A stretch of 64,000 bases of DNA, taken from contig JAFXBF010000004.1 in the NCBI GenBank assembly GCA_017516745.1, forward strand, positions 124,001 to 188,000, read 5' to 3'. The DNA is from Clostridia bacterium. Its GTDB lineage: Bacteria; Bacillota; Clostridia; Oscillospirales; Acutalibacteraceae. The position numbers and the translations under genes are program-made. The notes below the pieces were generated by a model. That model had not been told where the DNA came from. It ran no database searches and saw only the letters and a list, made by a program, of their open reading frames with translations. Each line of letters begins with the position of its first letter. Position 1 is the stretch's first letter. Below are positions 41,729-50,491 of the stretch, piece by piece.

Positions 41729-43168
41729 TTGGACGATTTTAAGGAAAACAACGGCCTTGAGCCTGTTCCCGAAGAAGAAACCGTTTCCGGCGGTGATACG
41801 CCTGCCGAGGAAGCAACCGAAAACAACATTCAGCCTGAGGAAATTCAGGAAACAACAGAAATTAACGAGGAAGAGGGCATCCTCATCACTCCGCAGGACG
41901 AAGAGCCTGCAGCCGAAGAAGAGATGTGCATACTCTGCGGTGAGAAGCCTGCGGACAAATCCTTCGGCGAAAATTACGACCTTTGCGCAGACTGCCGCAA
42001 GAGCCTGATTAAGAGCCCGATGCGTTTCAGCGGCTTCCTTGCAATTCTTGTGCTGTTTTGTGCAGGTGTATGGGGTCTGCTGTTTGCCGCCAACCAGTCA
42101 AACACTCTTCTGGGTGTTCTTGAGGGCGACGATTTTGCTGCTCAAAACCGTCTTTACACCGCAATTTCGTCTTATTCCGCTTCCGGCAACGTTGGCTGGA
42201 AAACCGCAAAGCGTATGATTAACGCCTATAACCAATCGGGTTACCTGAGCGGTATCAACAGCGCCGTTTCAACCTATTTCTACGATGCAACCGCACTTGA
42301 AGAGGGCGACACTCTCACCTTTGCCGAAAAGGCAGGCAAGTCCAACCTCAACGCACCGTGGAACAAGGACGTAAAGAAAATTTACACAGATTATAACGAT
42401 GCTATGGCAGCTTATCAGAAATACTACGCATATCTTGCAGAGTATGACGAGCAGCTTTACTATGGCAGCATCAAGGCAGAGGATATCCCCTACGATGAGG
42501 TCAACGCAAAGTACGATGCCGCAATGAACGATGCCGAAGCAGACATCGACCGTGCTTTTGTAAGATACTGCCAGTACTACCTTGCATATATGTGCGGTAA
42601 GGATCTTTCCGTTCAGCACGGCTACCTTTCCGAGGTTGCCGAAATTGCTCCCGACAGCGGCTGGCTTTACCTCACTCCTCTTACGGAGATGAATGTAATG
42701 CTCGGCAATTACGAGGAAGCACTTGAGGGCTGCGATGCACTTGAGGCTGCAAACGCAGACGACCTCTATGGCGAATACTACCGTGCACAGGCTTTCAGAA
42801 GACAGGGCAATTACACCGAAGCGCTTGAAAAGTGCGAGGCTATGATAGCCGATTACGCAAACAACCAGTTCTATTATGCATACTATGAGGCGGCAATCAC
42901 AGCCTTCCTTATGGGCGATTACGACAAGGCTCTCGAATATTCGGAAGAATGCTACGGCGGCGGTACAAGCGGCGTTTACCTCAACGAGCAGACAGTCAAC
43001 TTCCACGCACTTGTGTGCAAGAAGCTCGGCGACGAAGAGGGCTATAAGGGCGTAGTCGAATTCCTCAAGGGCTACGAAATGGAAATCAGTCCCACTGTAG
43101 AACAGTATATTAACGGCGAGGTTACAGCCGAAGAAATCTTCAACGAAAGGGAGGCGGCATTTGAATGA
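41729..43168 (+). CDS. Membrane protein with zinc ribbon and TPR-like repeats
   Basis: A 479-residue protein of unknown function. The first 65 residues are highly acidic. Then comes a four-cysteine ribbon (CILCGEK...DLCADCRK), one hydrophobic segment at about 103-122, and a long helical extracytoplasmic region. Its last 170 residues look like TPR repeats (NYEEALEGCDALEAA, GNYTEALEKCEAMIA, GDYDKALEYSEECY). Start is a TTG at 41729, eight bases after GGGAGG; the TTG at 41723 is too close. The stop overlaps the next start (ATGA). A scaffold or sensor role in the envelope is plausible but unproven. Confidence 0.75.
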   Translation: MDDFKENNGLEPVPEEETVSGGDTPAEEATENNIQPEEIQETTEINEEEGILITPQDEEPAAEEEMCILCGEKPADKSFGENYDLCADCRKSLIKSPMRFSGFLAILVLFCAGVWGLLFAANQSNTLLGVLEGDDFAAQNRLYTAISSYSASGNVGWKTAKRMINAYNQSGYLSGINSAVSTYFYDATALEEGDTLTFAEKAGKSNLNAPWNKDVKKIYTDYNDAMAAYQKYYAYLAEYDEQLYYGSIKAEDIPYDEVNAKYDAAMNDAEADIDRAFVRYCQYYLAYMCGKDLSVQHGYLSEVAEIAPDSGWLYLTPLTEMNVMLGNYEEALEGCDALEAANADDLYGEYYRAQAFRRQGNYTEALEKCEAMIADYANNQFYYAYYEAAITAFLMGDYDKALEYSEECYGGGTSGVYLNEQTVNFHALVCKKLGDEEGYKGVVEFLKGYEMEISPTVEQYINGEVTAEEIFNEREAAFE

Positions 43169-43743
43169 CAGTCTGGTATGTAATCACAAAGATTTTCACA
43201 TTCCCCGGTGCACTCACAAAGGCTTTCTATGAGCAGCTTATGTGCAAAATTTTCAAGTGCCCCGTTGAGGATAACCGTTACCTTCGCACGGACGAAATGT
43301 GCGGTCACGTTGAGCACGAGTTTATCGAAAGACCCGTTGCAAGCTTTATGTACTGCTTTATTCCCGGTCTGCTCAACTTCTTCTTCGGTCTTTTCCTCGG
43401 CTTTTTCCCGTTCATAAATGTTTTATATCTCGGCAATTACAGCGGCTTTGTCGCTTCTTCGCAGATTCTTTCCTCCGCAATTACGGATGCAAATGCGGTA
43501 GCGCTTGTTGATATGCTTTTGCCCATCATCTTTATGTGGCTTAGCGTTTCGATGTTCAATAACCTTTTCCCTCTGCTTGAGGATGCTGTCGTTATGAAGG
43601 AACAGTATTCAAAGCTTAACGGCTTTGCAAAGGTAATTTTCTTCCCCGGCTATATCGTAATGAAGGTCGGCGCAAGACTTGAAAAATACGGCATCAGCTT
43701 TATCATCCTCGCCGTGCTTTCGTTTGTGTTAGCTATAGTTTGA
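43165..43743 (+). CDS. Small multi-pass membrane protein
   Basis: A 192-residue protein with about four hydrophobic segments and a conserved-looking N-terminal cytoplasmic part containing two cysteines (CKIFKCPVEDNRY) and CGHVEHEF. It is coupled by a four-base overlap to the zinc-ribbon/TPR gene, so the products probably act together in the membrane. No enzymatic motif is recognised. A strong terminator follows at once. Confidence 0.7.
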   Translation: MTVWYVITKIFTFPGALTKAFYEQLMCKIFKCPVEDNRYLRTDEMCGHVEHEFIERPVASFMYCFIPGLLNFFFGLFLGFFPFINVLYLGNYSGFVASSQILSSAITDANAVALVDMLLPIIFMWLSVSMFNNLFPLLEDAVVMKEQYSKLNGFAKVIFFPGYIVMKVGARLEKYGISFIILAVLSFVLAIV

Positions 43744-43750
43744 TTTAAGT

Positions 43751-43789
43751 AAAAACAGCTCTGTTCGCTGCGAACAGAGCTGTTTTTTT
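43751..43789 (+). terminator. Terminator after the membrane pair
   Basis: AAACAGCTCTGTTCG and CGAACAGAGCTGTTT pair perfectly, followed by T. Confidence 0.95.
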
Positions 43790-43802
43790 ATGACAAACTG
43801 CA

Positions 43803-43979
43803 ATTAGTGCAAAGTGCAAAACGCAAAGTGCAAAGTTAAGGGTCGCTTCGCTCCGATTTTATAAAATGTTAATTTAGAGCGTTTTTTACAAATGGGTGAG
43901 GGCGGAGCCCTCCCACAATTTTGCATTTTGCACTTTGCTTTTTGCATTATTACAGTTTTGCGAAGAATTCGTAAAACTG
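43803..43979. repeat. TGCAAA-type dispersed repeat, copy B2 (inverted), with stem-loop
   Basis: Opposite in orientation to copy B1. Left end TTAGTGCAAAGTGCAAAACG then AAGGGTCGCTTCGCTCCGA, right end GGGCGGAGCCC and TTTTGCATTTTGCACTTTGC. The interior is shorter than in B1 and B4. A stem-loop CAGTTTTGCGAA/TTCGTAAAACTG (43953-43979) abuts its right end, next to the stop of the minus-strand propeller gene. Confidence 0.85.
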
Positions 43980-43983
43980 CAAT

Positions 43984-46044
43984 TTAAAACTCCAACATAT
44001 CAATCATCTTTCCGCCGTAAAGGGGATAGGAGCAGATGCGGTTTGCGGAAACGGTGTAGAGCGTGTCGTGGATATAGGTTGCACGCTTAACCGCACCGTT
44101 TGAGTATGATTCCTTGTCGTAGTAGAAGGTGGTTTTGCCGTCGGGGGTATATTCGGGAGCTTCCTTCTGCTCTTTATCGTAAGAGTTGGAGTAGCTGCCT
44201 ATCGGCTCGATTTTGCCGTCCTTGATTTTCAGCGTGCACAGCTTTGTATCCATATAGCCGAGTGTAGGCTCATACTCGTTGTAAATGAAGCCGAGAATAT
44301 CTCTGTGTGAGCAGTCCATAACTGTCTTGTGGTTAGTCTGAGCAGTGGCATTTTTGATTATAAATCGGTCGATTTCCTGCGGCTTTGTCGGGTCGGAAAT
44401 ATCGAACAGCGAAATTTTAAGGGCGTCTGTTGTGCCTGTTTCGTCGCCGTCCGTACCTATGCCGACAAGGTAGCCGTTAAACGGGTGAAGGTAGCTCGAA
44501 AAGCCGGGAATCTTAAGCTCGCCGACGATTTTCGGCTTTTTCATATCTGTGAAATCAATCACAAACAGCGGGTCTGTCTGCAGGAATGTGACGACATAGC
44601 CGTATTTGCCGATGTAGCGCACGGACTGTATTGTTTCGCCGGGTGCAATGCCGTCAAGCTTTGCAACCTGCTTTAAATTTTTGTCAAGCACGGTAATCTG
44701 ATTATATTCGCTGAGTGTGGTTGCGATTCGGATATAGCCGTCCCTTTCATCGAGTGAAAACTGGTTGAGCATTCTGCCCTCAACCTCGCCTGTGCCGTCT
44801 GCCTCGATAACGCCGTTTTTAAAGGTGAAGCGGTGAATGACGGTATTTACGCTTGAAGGGGAGAAGCTGACAAACTCGCCGTTGCCTTCTTTGGTTTCGT
44901 AGCGGTCAGCGATGATATAGAGGTTATTTGCCGTGCAGTTAACCTCTCTGCCGTTGCCGAGTATTGCCGAAGTTTTCGGCTCAAATTCGGGGTTTTCAAG
45001 GTCAACCGTGCTCATAACAACATAGGTGCTTGAATTGATATCATCCTGCGGAAGTATGCTTATCATCTGTGAGGAAATGGTTTCCTCCGTGCCGTTGATT
45101 GCAACGGAAGGTGCTATATCCTCGTATTTTGCCTTGCCTGCATAAATCTCGATTTCCTCGGGGTAAACCGTGTACTGTGAAAGCAGAATTACCCTGCCGT
45201 CAACAAGGCGTGAGGAGAAATAGTTGCCGTCCTGTGAAAAATCGTTGGTTTTCACGGGATTTTTTCTGTCCGAAATATCGTAGAGGATAATTCTTGTTTT
45301 CGGCTCCTTGTCCCAGTCTGTGCCGATTATAACGAGCGTTTCACCGTAGAGGTACATACCTTCCGCACCCGTTGTGGAGTTGTAGTAAACATCCGTTTTG
45401 CTGACAAGCTTCATCGTTTTTGCTTCGACTATTTTTACTGACCAGTCGCTTAAAATGTAGATGTACTTGCCGTCATTTTTGATGATGTCATCCTCGTCAA
45501 CATTGAAATACTGTGTGTTTGTTGCGCCGAAATCTGCGTGGTCGGAAAGCGCAGAGCTTGTGCCCGTTGTAACAGAACTGTTTATAGTACCTATGCCTGA
45601 TTGCGGCGCTTCTTCAGCTGCAAACATATCATCTGTCTCTACTTCAAGCTTTTCACCGAAGAGGTTGACAGCACCGTAATAAAAGCGGTTATTATTTTTG
45701 TACTCGGCTTTGAGTGCGGTGAAATAATCGACGAATATCTGTTCGTCGTTGCCCGAAATGGCAAACTCCGCATCGGCTATGACAGACGGAATTTCCTTTA
45801 CGGCAGGGGAGAAGTAGCTGTTGACCCAAGCACCCGCACCCACAAGCACAACAAGGGCTGCAACTGCGGCTGACAGCCTGCGAACAAGCCTTTTTCTGCC
45901 CAGCTTTTTGCCGTTTTGCTCCTTGCCTGCAACAAGCGCAACGGTAGCGTTTTCGGCAATTTCAGCAGGTAATGTCAATTTTTCGTTGACGGGTTCAAGT
46001 TTGTTTTTAATGAAATTAAGGTTATCCTTATCGGTTTTCTTCAT
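43984..46044 (-). CDS. Membrane-anchored beta-propeller protein, probable anti-sigma partner
   Basis: A 686-residue protein. The first 55 residues are cytoplasmic and charged, followed by one membrane helix (about 57-77). The rest resembles the secreted C-terminal beta-propeller family (PF09826): repeated blades with DVEDDIIKN-like, YMYLYGETLVIIGTDW-like and YLVGIGTDGD segments. The start overlaps the upstream ECF sigma gene by four bases. The combination of sigma factor and coupled membrane protein implies an anti-sigma role with the propeller as an outside sensor, although the N-terminus shows no zinc motif. Position and topology are the evidence. Confidence 0.78.
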   Translation of the reverse strand: MKKTDKDNLNFIKNKLEPVNEKLTLPAEIAENATVALVAGKEQNGKKLGRKRLVRRLSAAVAALVVLVGAGAWVNSYFSPAVKEIPSVIADAEFAISGNDEQIFVDYFTALKAEYKNNNRFYYGAVNLFGEKLEVETDDMFAAEEAPQSGIGTINSSVTTGTSSALSDHADFGATNTQYFNVDEDDIIKNDGKYIYILSDWSVKIVEAKTMKLVSKTDVYYNSTTGAEGMYLYGETLVIIGTDWDKEPKTRIILYDISDRKNPVKTNDFSQDGNYFSSRLVDGRVILLSQYTVYPEEIEIYAGKAKYEDIAPSVAINGTEETISSQMISILPQDDINSSTYVVMSTVDLENPEFEPKTSAILGNGREVNCTANNLYIIADRYETKEGNGEFVSFSPSSVNTVIHRFTFKNGVIEADGTGEVEGRMLNQFSLDERDGYIRIATTLSEYNQITVLDKNLKQVAKLDGIAPGETIQSVRYIGKYGYVVTFLQTDPLFVIDFTDMKKPKIVGELKIPGFSSYLHPFNGYLVGIGTDGDETGTTDALKISLFDISDPTKPQEIDRFIIKNATAQTNHKTVMDCSHRDILGFIYNEYEPTLGYMDTKLCTLKIKDGKIEPIGSYSNSYDKEQKEAPEYTPDGKTTFYYDKESYSNGAVKRATYIHDTLYTVSANRICSYPLYGGKMIDMLEF

Positions 46045-46577
46045 ATCTCGTTCCCTCCTTTTTCGAGTTCGCTTCGCAGCTTTTTAAGCGAGCGTGACAG
46101 CTTTGAGCGGACGGTTGCGGCAGGCAGAGCAGTGATTTTGGCTATCTCCTTTGAATTACAGCCGCAAACGGCGCTTAGCAATACAATGTCTTTTTCTTCC
46201 TGCGTGAGTCGGTTTATAAGGCGCAGCAAATCAAGCCCGAGCAGTATTTTTTCACCCGAATCGCTTATTGGAATTTCTGCACAAAAATCAAGCGAAGCCA
46301 CGTCTGCCGAGTATTTTTCACGAAGAATGTGTTTGCAGCAGTGGCTGAGAATTTTGAAAAACCACGCCTTTGCCGCCTCTTCGTTTCTTAAGCGGTTTAT
46401 GCTTTTCCACGCTTCAAGTGCGGTGTCCTGCACAGCGTCCTGTGCCGCTTCAACCGAGCCGAGGCTGTACAGCGCATAGCGGTACATTTCGCCGCTGAAT
46501 TTTGAGTATAGCTCACCGAAGGCTCTCGCATCGCCTTCACGGGATTTTTTTGCAAGCAATGCTGTATTGTCTTTCAT
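46041..46577 (-). CDS. ECF-type RNA polymerase sigma factor
   Basis: A 178-residue sigma factor. Region 2 spans about residues 20-90 (AFGELYSKFSGEMYRYAL, then QDAVQDTALEAW) and region 4 about 115-170 (LTQEEKDIVLLSAVCGCNSK, then AATVRSKLSRSLKKL). It is followed, with a four-base overlap, by the propeller protein. A small membrane protein gene lies 23 bases upstream on the same strand, so a three-gene operon is likely. It is unrelated to the first sigma factor at 3.3 kb beyond family membership. Confidence 0.9.
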   Translation of the reverse strand: MKDNTALLAKKSREGDARAFGELYSKFSGEMYRYALYSLGSVEAAQDAVQDTALEAWKSINRLRNEEAAKAWFFKILSHCCKHILREKYSADVASLDFCAEIPISDSGEKILLGLDLLRLINRLTQEEKDIVLLSAVCGCNSKEIAKITALPAATVRSKLSRSLKKLRSELEKGGNEI

Positions 46578-46600
46578 TTTTTCTCACCCACTTTCAGTTT

Positions 46601-46876
46601 TCAGCGGCAGACTATAACCGCATTTATAACATTTCCGAAAGCTGAATACATTACAATTTCTTCCACGTCCTGCGTGTTTTCGTAATAACGGATTTCAATA
46701 CTGTAGCCCGGGCCTTTGTAAAACGGATTGCCGCCGTCATTTGCAATCTGAGCAAAAACAGGCTCCTTTATTTTGGAAACGCAGGCAAAATCGGTAAAGA
46801 AAACGCCTGCCCAGAGTGTCAGCAGAATACACACAACGGCAACAACTGCTTTGATTGCTTTCTTTCGCTTTTTCAT
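46601..46876 (-). CDS. Small single-pass membrane protein
   Basis: A 91-residue protein with a strongly basic start (MKKRKKAIK), one hydrophobic segment (about 8-30) and a short outside domain of mixed strands. ATG 46876 has AAGGGG upstream; the GTG at 46888 overlaps that site. It precedes the ECF sigma factor by 23 bases and may belong to the same system. Function unknown. Confidence 0.6.
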   Translation of the reverse strand: MKKRKKAIKAVVAVVCILLTLWAGVFFTDFACVSKIKEPVFAQIANDGGNPFYKGPGYSIEIRYYENTQDVEEIVMYSAFGNVINAVIVCR

Positions 46877-47070
46877 AAGCGGTATCACCCCTTACGGCAA
46901 AATTTGAGTACTCACCTATATAGTGTAAAAAAAGAAGGAAAGTGTTGCATTATTTTCTAATATTTTATAATAAAAATTTAAAAAATGCTATACCATTGTG
47001 CGGAAATTTATGTTATAATGCCTATATATGTGTGAAAGTGTTGCTTTTTATCGGAAAAGGGGTGGTGCAA

Positions 47071-47721
47071 GTGGTAAGAAAATATGATTTTGTGCTGTTC
47101 GATTTTGACGGCACAATTGCCGACACGGGCAGAGGAATTATGCGCTGTGCCCTGATTGCACTCAACTTTTTCGGTTACGATGAGCCCGACAGAGAAAGGC
47201 TGAAGCTTTTCATAGGTCCTCCGCTTGTTGACAGCTTTATGACCTACGGTGCAGACCTTGAAACGGCACGGAAAATGGTGGACAAATACCGTGAGCACTA
47301 TTCGGCAGGCGGTATGTTTGAGTCCGATTTGTATGACGGAGCTCAAGGTATGCTGAAATCGCTTTACGAAGCAGGCTGTAAAATGGCAATTGCTTCCTCA
47401 AAGCCGGGCAAATACGTTGCCGCAATTCTTGAAAAGCTCGGAATAGATGAATACTTTTCGTTTATCTCCGCCCCCGAAATAGGCCATGTCAACCCCACGA
47501 AGCAGGAGCTTATTGATGCCGCCGTTACTGCCCTCGGCGCAGACAAAGCCAAAACCGTTATGGTCGGCGACAGGCTTTTTGATATCGAGGGCGCAAAGCA
47601 GGCAGGCGTAGCTTCAATCGGTGCGGTCTACGGCTTCGGCGGTGAAGAGGAAATGGAAAAGCACGGTGCAGATATGCTCGCATTCAATGCATCGGAAATT
47701 ACGGAGTTGATACTTGAATGA
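47071..47721 (+). CDS. HAD superfamily phosphatase, phosphoglycolate phosphatase-like
   Basis: A 216-residue enzyme. Motif I FDFDGTIADT, motif II IASSKPGKY, and motif IV VMVGDRLFDIEGAKQAG place it among Gph/PGMB-type phosphatases with a helical cap. The chosen start is a GTG at 47071 with AAGGGG eight bases upstream. The long in-frame extension to 46942 is AT-rich and unlike protein. Its stop overlaps the next start by four bases (ATGA). The substrate is not fixed by sequence. Confidence 0.88.
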   Translation: MVRKYDFVLFDFDGTIADTGRGIMRCALIALNFFGYDEPDRERLKLFIGPPLVDSFMTYGADLETARKMVDKYREHYSAGGMFESDLYDGAQGMLKSLYEAGCKMAIASSKPGKYVAAILEKLGIDEYFSFISAPEIGHVNPTKQELIDAAVTALGADKAKTVMVGDRLFDIEGAKQAGVASIGAVYGFGGEEEMEKHGADMLAFNASEITELILE

Positions 47722-48098
47722 AGATAATAACCGATTTTTTACGGGCAATAATTCTTATAGCACTTGTAGCGGTGATAGCTGTTACGGGCTGCTTTGCGGC
47801 GATATTCTTTGTCAGCAAGGATGAGCCCGAGGAAATTTTCATAATGGAATACGCCCTTGTTTTTGAAAAGGGTGAGGATGAAAAGCTGGACGTGTGGTTT
47901 GTCGAAAAGGCAGAGTGTGCCGACCTTGAAAACGGTGACGGCGCAGTTTATTACGACGGCAGCTACTGTGCGGCAAACGCAATGGTTATGTCTGACGGGG
48001 CGGTCAGCTTTTACGCTTCGGACGACCTTAGCTATAACGTATCGGTAGATAACGAAAACCTCGTCGGCAGGGTAATAGCCTGCTGGCAACAAAAATAA
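47718..48098 (+). CDS. Small membrane-anchored protein of unknown function
   Basis: A 126-residue protein with one N-terminal hydrophobic segment (about 8-32) and a short extracytoplasmic part. ENLVGRVIACW at the end and the strands before it vaguely recall S26 signal-peptidase folds, but no catalytic serine or lysine can be placed, so I do not assign it there. It overlaps the HAD phosphatase gene by four bases and is probably translated together with it. Confidence 0.6.
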   Translation: MKIITDFLRAIILIALVAVIAVTGCFAAIFFVSKDEPEEIFIMEYALVFEKGEDEKLDVWFVEKAECADLENGDGAVYYDGSYCAANAMVMSDGAVSFYASDDLSYNVSVDNENLVGRVIACWQQK

Positions 48099-48102
48099 AA
48101 CT

Positions 48103-48149
48103 CTGCAATAAAATATACAGGGATATATTTTATTTCCAATCTATTGCAG
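48103..48149 (+). promoter_or_regulatory. Long stem-loop before the cysteine desulfurase gene
   Basis: AATAAAATATA and TATATTTTATT pair perfectly around CAGGGA, and the outer CTGCAATA pairs with TATTGCAG. It ends three bases before the GGGGGAAAG ribosome binding site. No T tract follows, so it is more likely to affect translation or stability than to terminate. Confidence 0.6.
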
Positions 48150-48164
48150 GGGGAAAGCGTTTAA

Positions 48165-49298
48165 ATGGAAGCTTATCTTGACAACAGCGCTACGACCTGC
48201 CTTTGCCCCACGGCAAAAGAAAAAACGGTCGAAGCGATAAACAAATACTACGGCAACCCGTCCTCGCTTCACAGTATAGGTACGGCGGCTTCAAGACAGC
48301 TTGAGGCGGCAAGGGCTGCGGTTGCGGCCACTCTTTCGTGCGAAAGCGAAGAGATTGTTTTTACAAACAGTGGCACGCTTGCAAACAATGCGGCAATTTT
48401 CGGTGCGGCACACGCACTCAAAAGACGTGGCAACAGAATTGTCACCACCGCAATTGAACACCCGAGTGTGCTTGAATGTATGAAAGCCCTTGAAAAAGAA
48501 GGCTTCGAGGTAATTTACCTCAAGCCCGACAGATACGGCAGAATAAACCGCAGGGATTTGATGCAGGCGGTAAACGCAAAAACCGTGCTTGTGAGTATGA
48601 TGTATGTCAACAACGAGGTTGGCAGCATCCTGCCCGTTGAGGCGGCAAGGGCGGCAGTCAGGGCGGCGAAAGCCCCTGCGCTCATTCATTGCGATGCCGT
48701 TCAAGCCTACGGCAAGCTTGCGGTAAAGCCCTCACGCCTCGGTGTGGATTTGCTCTCGGCAAGCGGCCACAAAATCAACGGCCCGAAGGGTGTCGGCTTC
48801 CTGTATGTACGCAAGGGTGTAAGGCTTGCGCCTTATATCTTCGGCGGCGGTCAGGAGGGCAAGGTTTATTCGGGCACACAGCCTATGCCGACAATTATGG
48901 GTCTGTGGGGTGCGGTTGAGGAATTGCCCGACCCCAATATTCAGCTTGAAAAGACTCGGCTTTTGCGTGACTACTTCGTTTCGCAGGCTGTGAATATAGA
49001 TGGAGTGGTTATCAACTCGTGTGATGAAGCCCTGCCCTATATAATCAATATTTCTCTTCCGGGTCACCCGTCTCAGACGGTGCTCAATTTCCTCTCGGAA
49101 AGAGGAATTTACGTTTCGGGCGGCTCAGCCTGCTCGAAGGGACACCGCTCACACGTGCTCACGGCTATGGGTCTTGAGCCAGAGCTCACCGATTCGGCCT
49201 TGCGTATCAGCCTTTGCCGCTTTACGACGAAGGACGAAATTGATATGCTGCTCTGCGGTCTTGACGCCGCAACGGCAACCTTGAGAAAGAAAAAATAA
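48165..49298 (+). CDS. Cysteine desulfurase (NifS/IscS-like)
   Basis: A 377-residue PLP enzyme that takes sulfur from cysteine. The PLP lysine is in SASGHKINGPKGVGF. The start AYLDNSATTCL and the cysteine-bearing loop GGSACSKG near residue 322 fit the group. It lies 24 bases before thiI in the same orientation, an arrangement known from NifZ-ThiI of Bacillus, where the desulfurase feeds sulfur for 4-thiouridine in tRNA. The short loop form favours a dedicated desulfurase over a general IscS. Confidence 0.94.
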   Translation: MEAYLDNSATTCLCPTAKEKTVEAINKYYGNPSSLHSIGTAASRQLEAARAAVAATLSCESEEIVFTNSGTLANNAAIFGAAHALKRRGNRIVTTAIEHPSVLECMKALEKEGFEVIYLKPDRYGRINRRDLMQAVNAKTVLVSMMYVNNEVGSILPVEAARAAVRAAKAPALIHCDAVQAYGKLAVKPSRLGVDLLSASGHKINGPKGVGFLYVRKGVRLAPYIFGGGQEGKVYSGTQPMPTIMGLWGAVEELPDPNIQLEKTRLLRDYFVSQAVNIDGVVINSCDEALPYIINISLPGHPSQTVLNFLSERGIYVSGGSACSKGHRSHVLTAMGLEPELTDSALRISLCRFTTKDEIDMLLCGLDAATATLRKKK

Positions 49299-49322
49299 TT
49301 ATTTGAAAATAAAGGACATAAA

Positions 49323-50489
49323 ATGAAAGAAGTAATACTCATTAAAAACGGCGAGCTTGCCCTCAAGGGTCTCAACCGCCGCACGTTTGAAGACGTAATG
49401 ATACGAAATATGCGCCGCAGACTGGCAGACCTCGGCACCTTCACCTTTACTCCGGCACAGTCTACAATCAAGGTGGAGGGTGAGGACGGCGCAGACCTTG
49501 AAGAAGCGGTTGAGCGCATTTCCAAGGTTTTCGGTATAGCAGGCTTCTCCCGTGCACTCAAGCTCGAAAAGGATTTTTCTCTCGTGCTTGAAAACACGGG
49601 CAAGTATCTTGAACAGCAGCTGCTTGAAGCAAATACCTTCAAGGTAACCGCAAAGCGTTCGGACAAAAAGTTCCCCTACGACTCACCGCAGATTTGTCTG
49701 CTGCTTGGTGAAAGACTGCTCAACGAATTTGACCACCTTACCGTAGATGTTCACAACCCCGACCTTACCGTTACGGTTGAGGTGCGTGACCACGATATAT
49801 TCGTTCACGCAAACCAGTTGAAAGGTGCAGGCGGTATGCCCGTCAGCACGGCAGGCAGGGCAGCACTTATGGTTTCGGGCGGTATTGACAGCCCCGTTGC
49901 AGGCTGGATGATGGCAAAGCGTGGCGTTGAGCTTACCGCAATTCACTTTGCTTCTCCGCCCTATACAAGCGAAAGGGCAGAGCAGAAGGTACACGACCTT
50001 CTTGCCAAGGTTGCAAAGTACGCAGGCAGAATAGAGCTGACCGTAGTGCCCTTTACCGAAATTCAGGAGCAGATAAGGGACAAGTGCCCCGAAGACCTGT
50101 TCACAATAATTATGCGCCGTGTAATGGTAATCTGTGCCGAAAGGCTTGCAAGGTACGGTGGCTGCGGTGCACTCATAACGGGCGAAAGCCTCGGTCAGGT
50201 TGCAAGCCAGACCCTCGGTGCAATCGGCTGTACGGATGCCGTTGCAACGATGCCCGTTTTTCGTCCGCTTATCGGTATGGATAAGGACGAAATCATTGCA
50301 ATTTCACGAAAGATTGACACCTTTGATATTTCAATTCTCCCCTTTGAGGATTGCTGTACGGTGTTCACACCCAAGCACCCCAGAACAAGACCCAAGCTGC
50401 CCGATGTCGAGGCGGCCGAGGCTGCTCTCAACCTTGACGAGCTCGTGGAAAGAGCCGTCGCAAATGTAAGAAGGATTAAAATCGGTTGA
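49323..50489 (+). CDS. thiI: tRNA 4-thiouridine synthetase
   Basis: A 388-residue enzyme that makes 4-thiouridine at position 8 of tRNA. It carries an N-terminal ferredoxin-like domain (about 1-60), a THUMP domain (about 60-165) and a PP-loop ATPase domain with VSGGIDSPVAGWMM. The rhodanese domain of the E. coli protein is absent, as in Bacillus, where a partner desulfurase supplies sulfur directly. The preceding NifS-like gene is therefore the natural partner. Confidence 0.95.
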   Translation: MKEVILIKNGELALKGLNRRTFEDVMIRNMRRRLADLGTFTFTPAQSTIKVEGEDGADLEEAVERISKVFGIAGFSRALKLEKDFSLVLENTGKYLEQQLLEANTFKVTAKRSDKKFPYDSPQICLLLGERLLNEFDHLTVDVHNPDLTVTVEVRDHDIFVHANQLKGAGGMPVSTAGRAALMVSGGIDSPVAGWMMAKRGVELTAIHFASPPYTSERAEQKVHDLLAKVAKYAGRIELTVVPFTEIQEQIRDKCPEDLFTIIMRRVMVICAERLARYGGCGALITGESLGQVASQTLGAIGCTDAVATMPVFRPLIGMDKDEIIAISRKIDTFDISILPFEDCCTVFTPKHPRTRPKLPDVEAAEAALNLDELVERAVANVRRIKIG

Positions 50490-50491
50490 TT

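Noticed and set aside
47718-48098. Signal peptidase I
   Set aside because: The faint resemblance at the end lacks a placeable catalytic serine and lysine.
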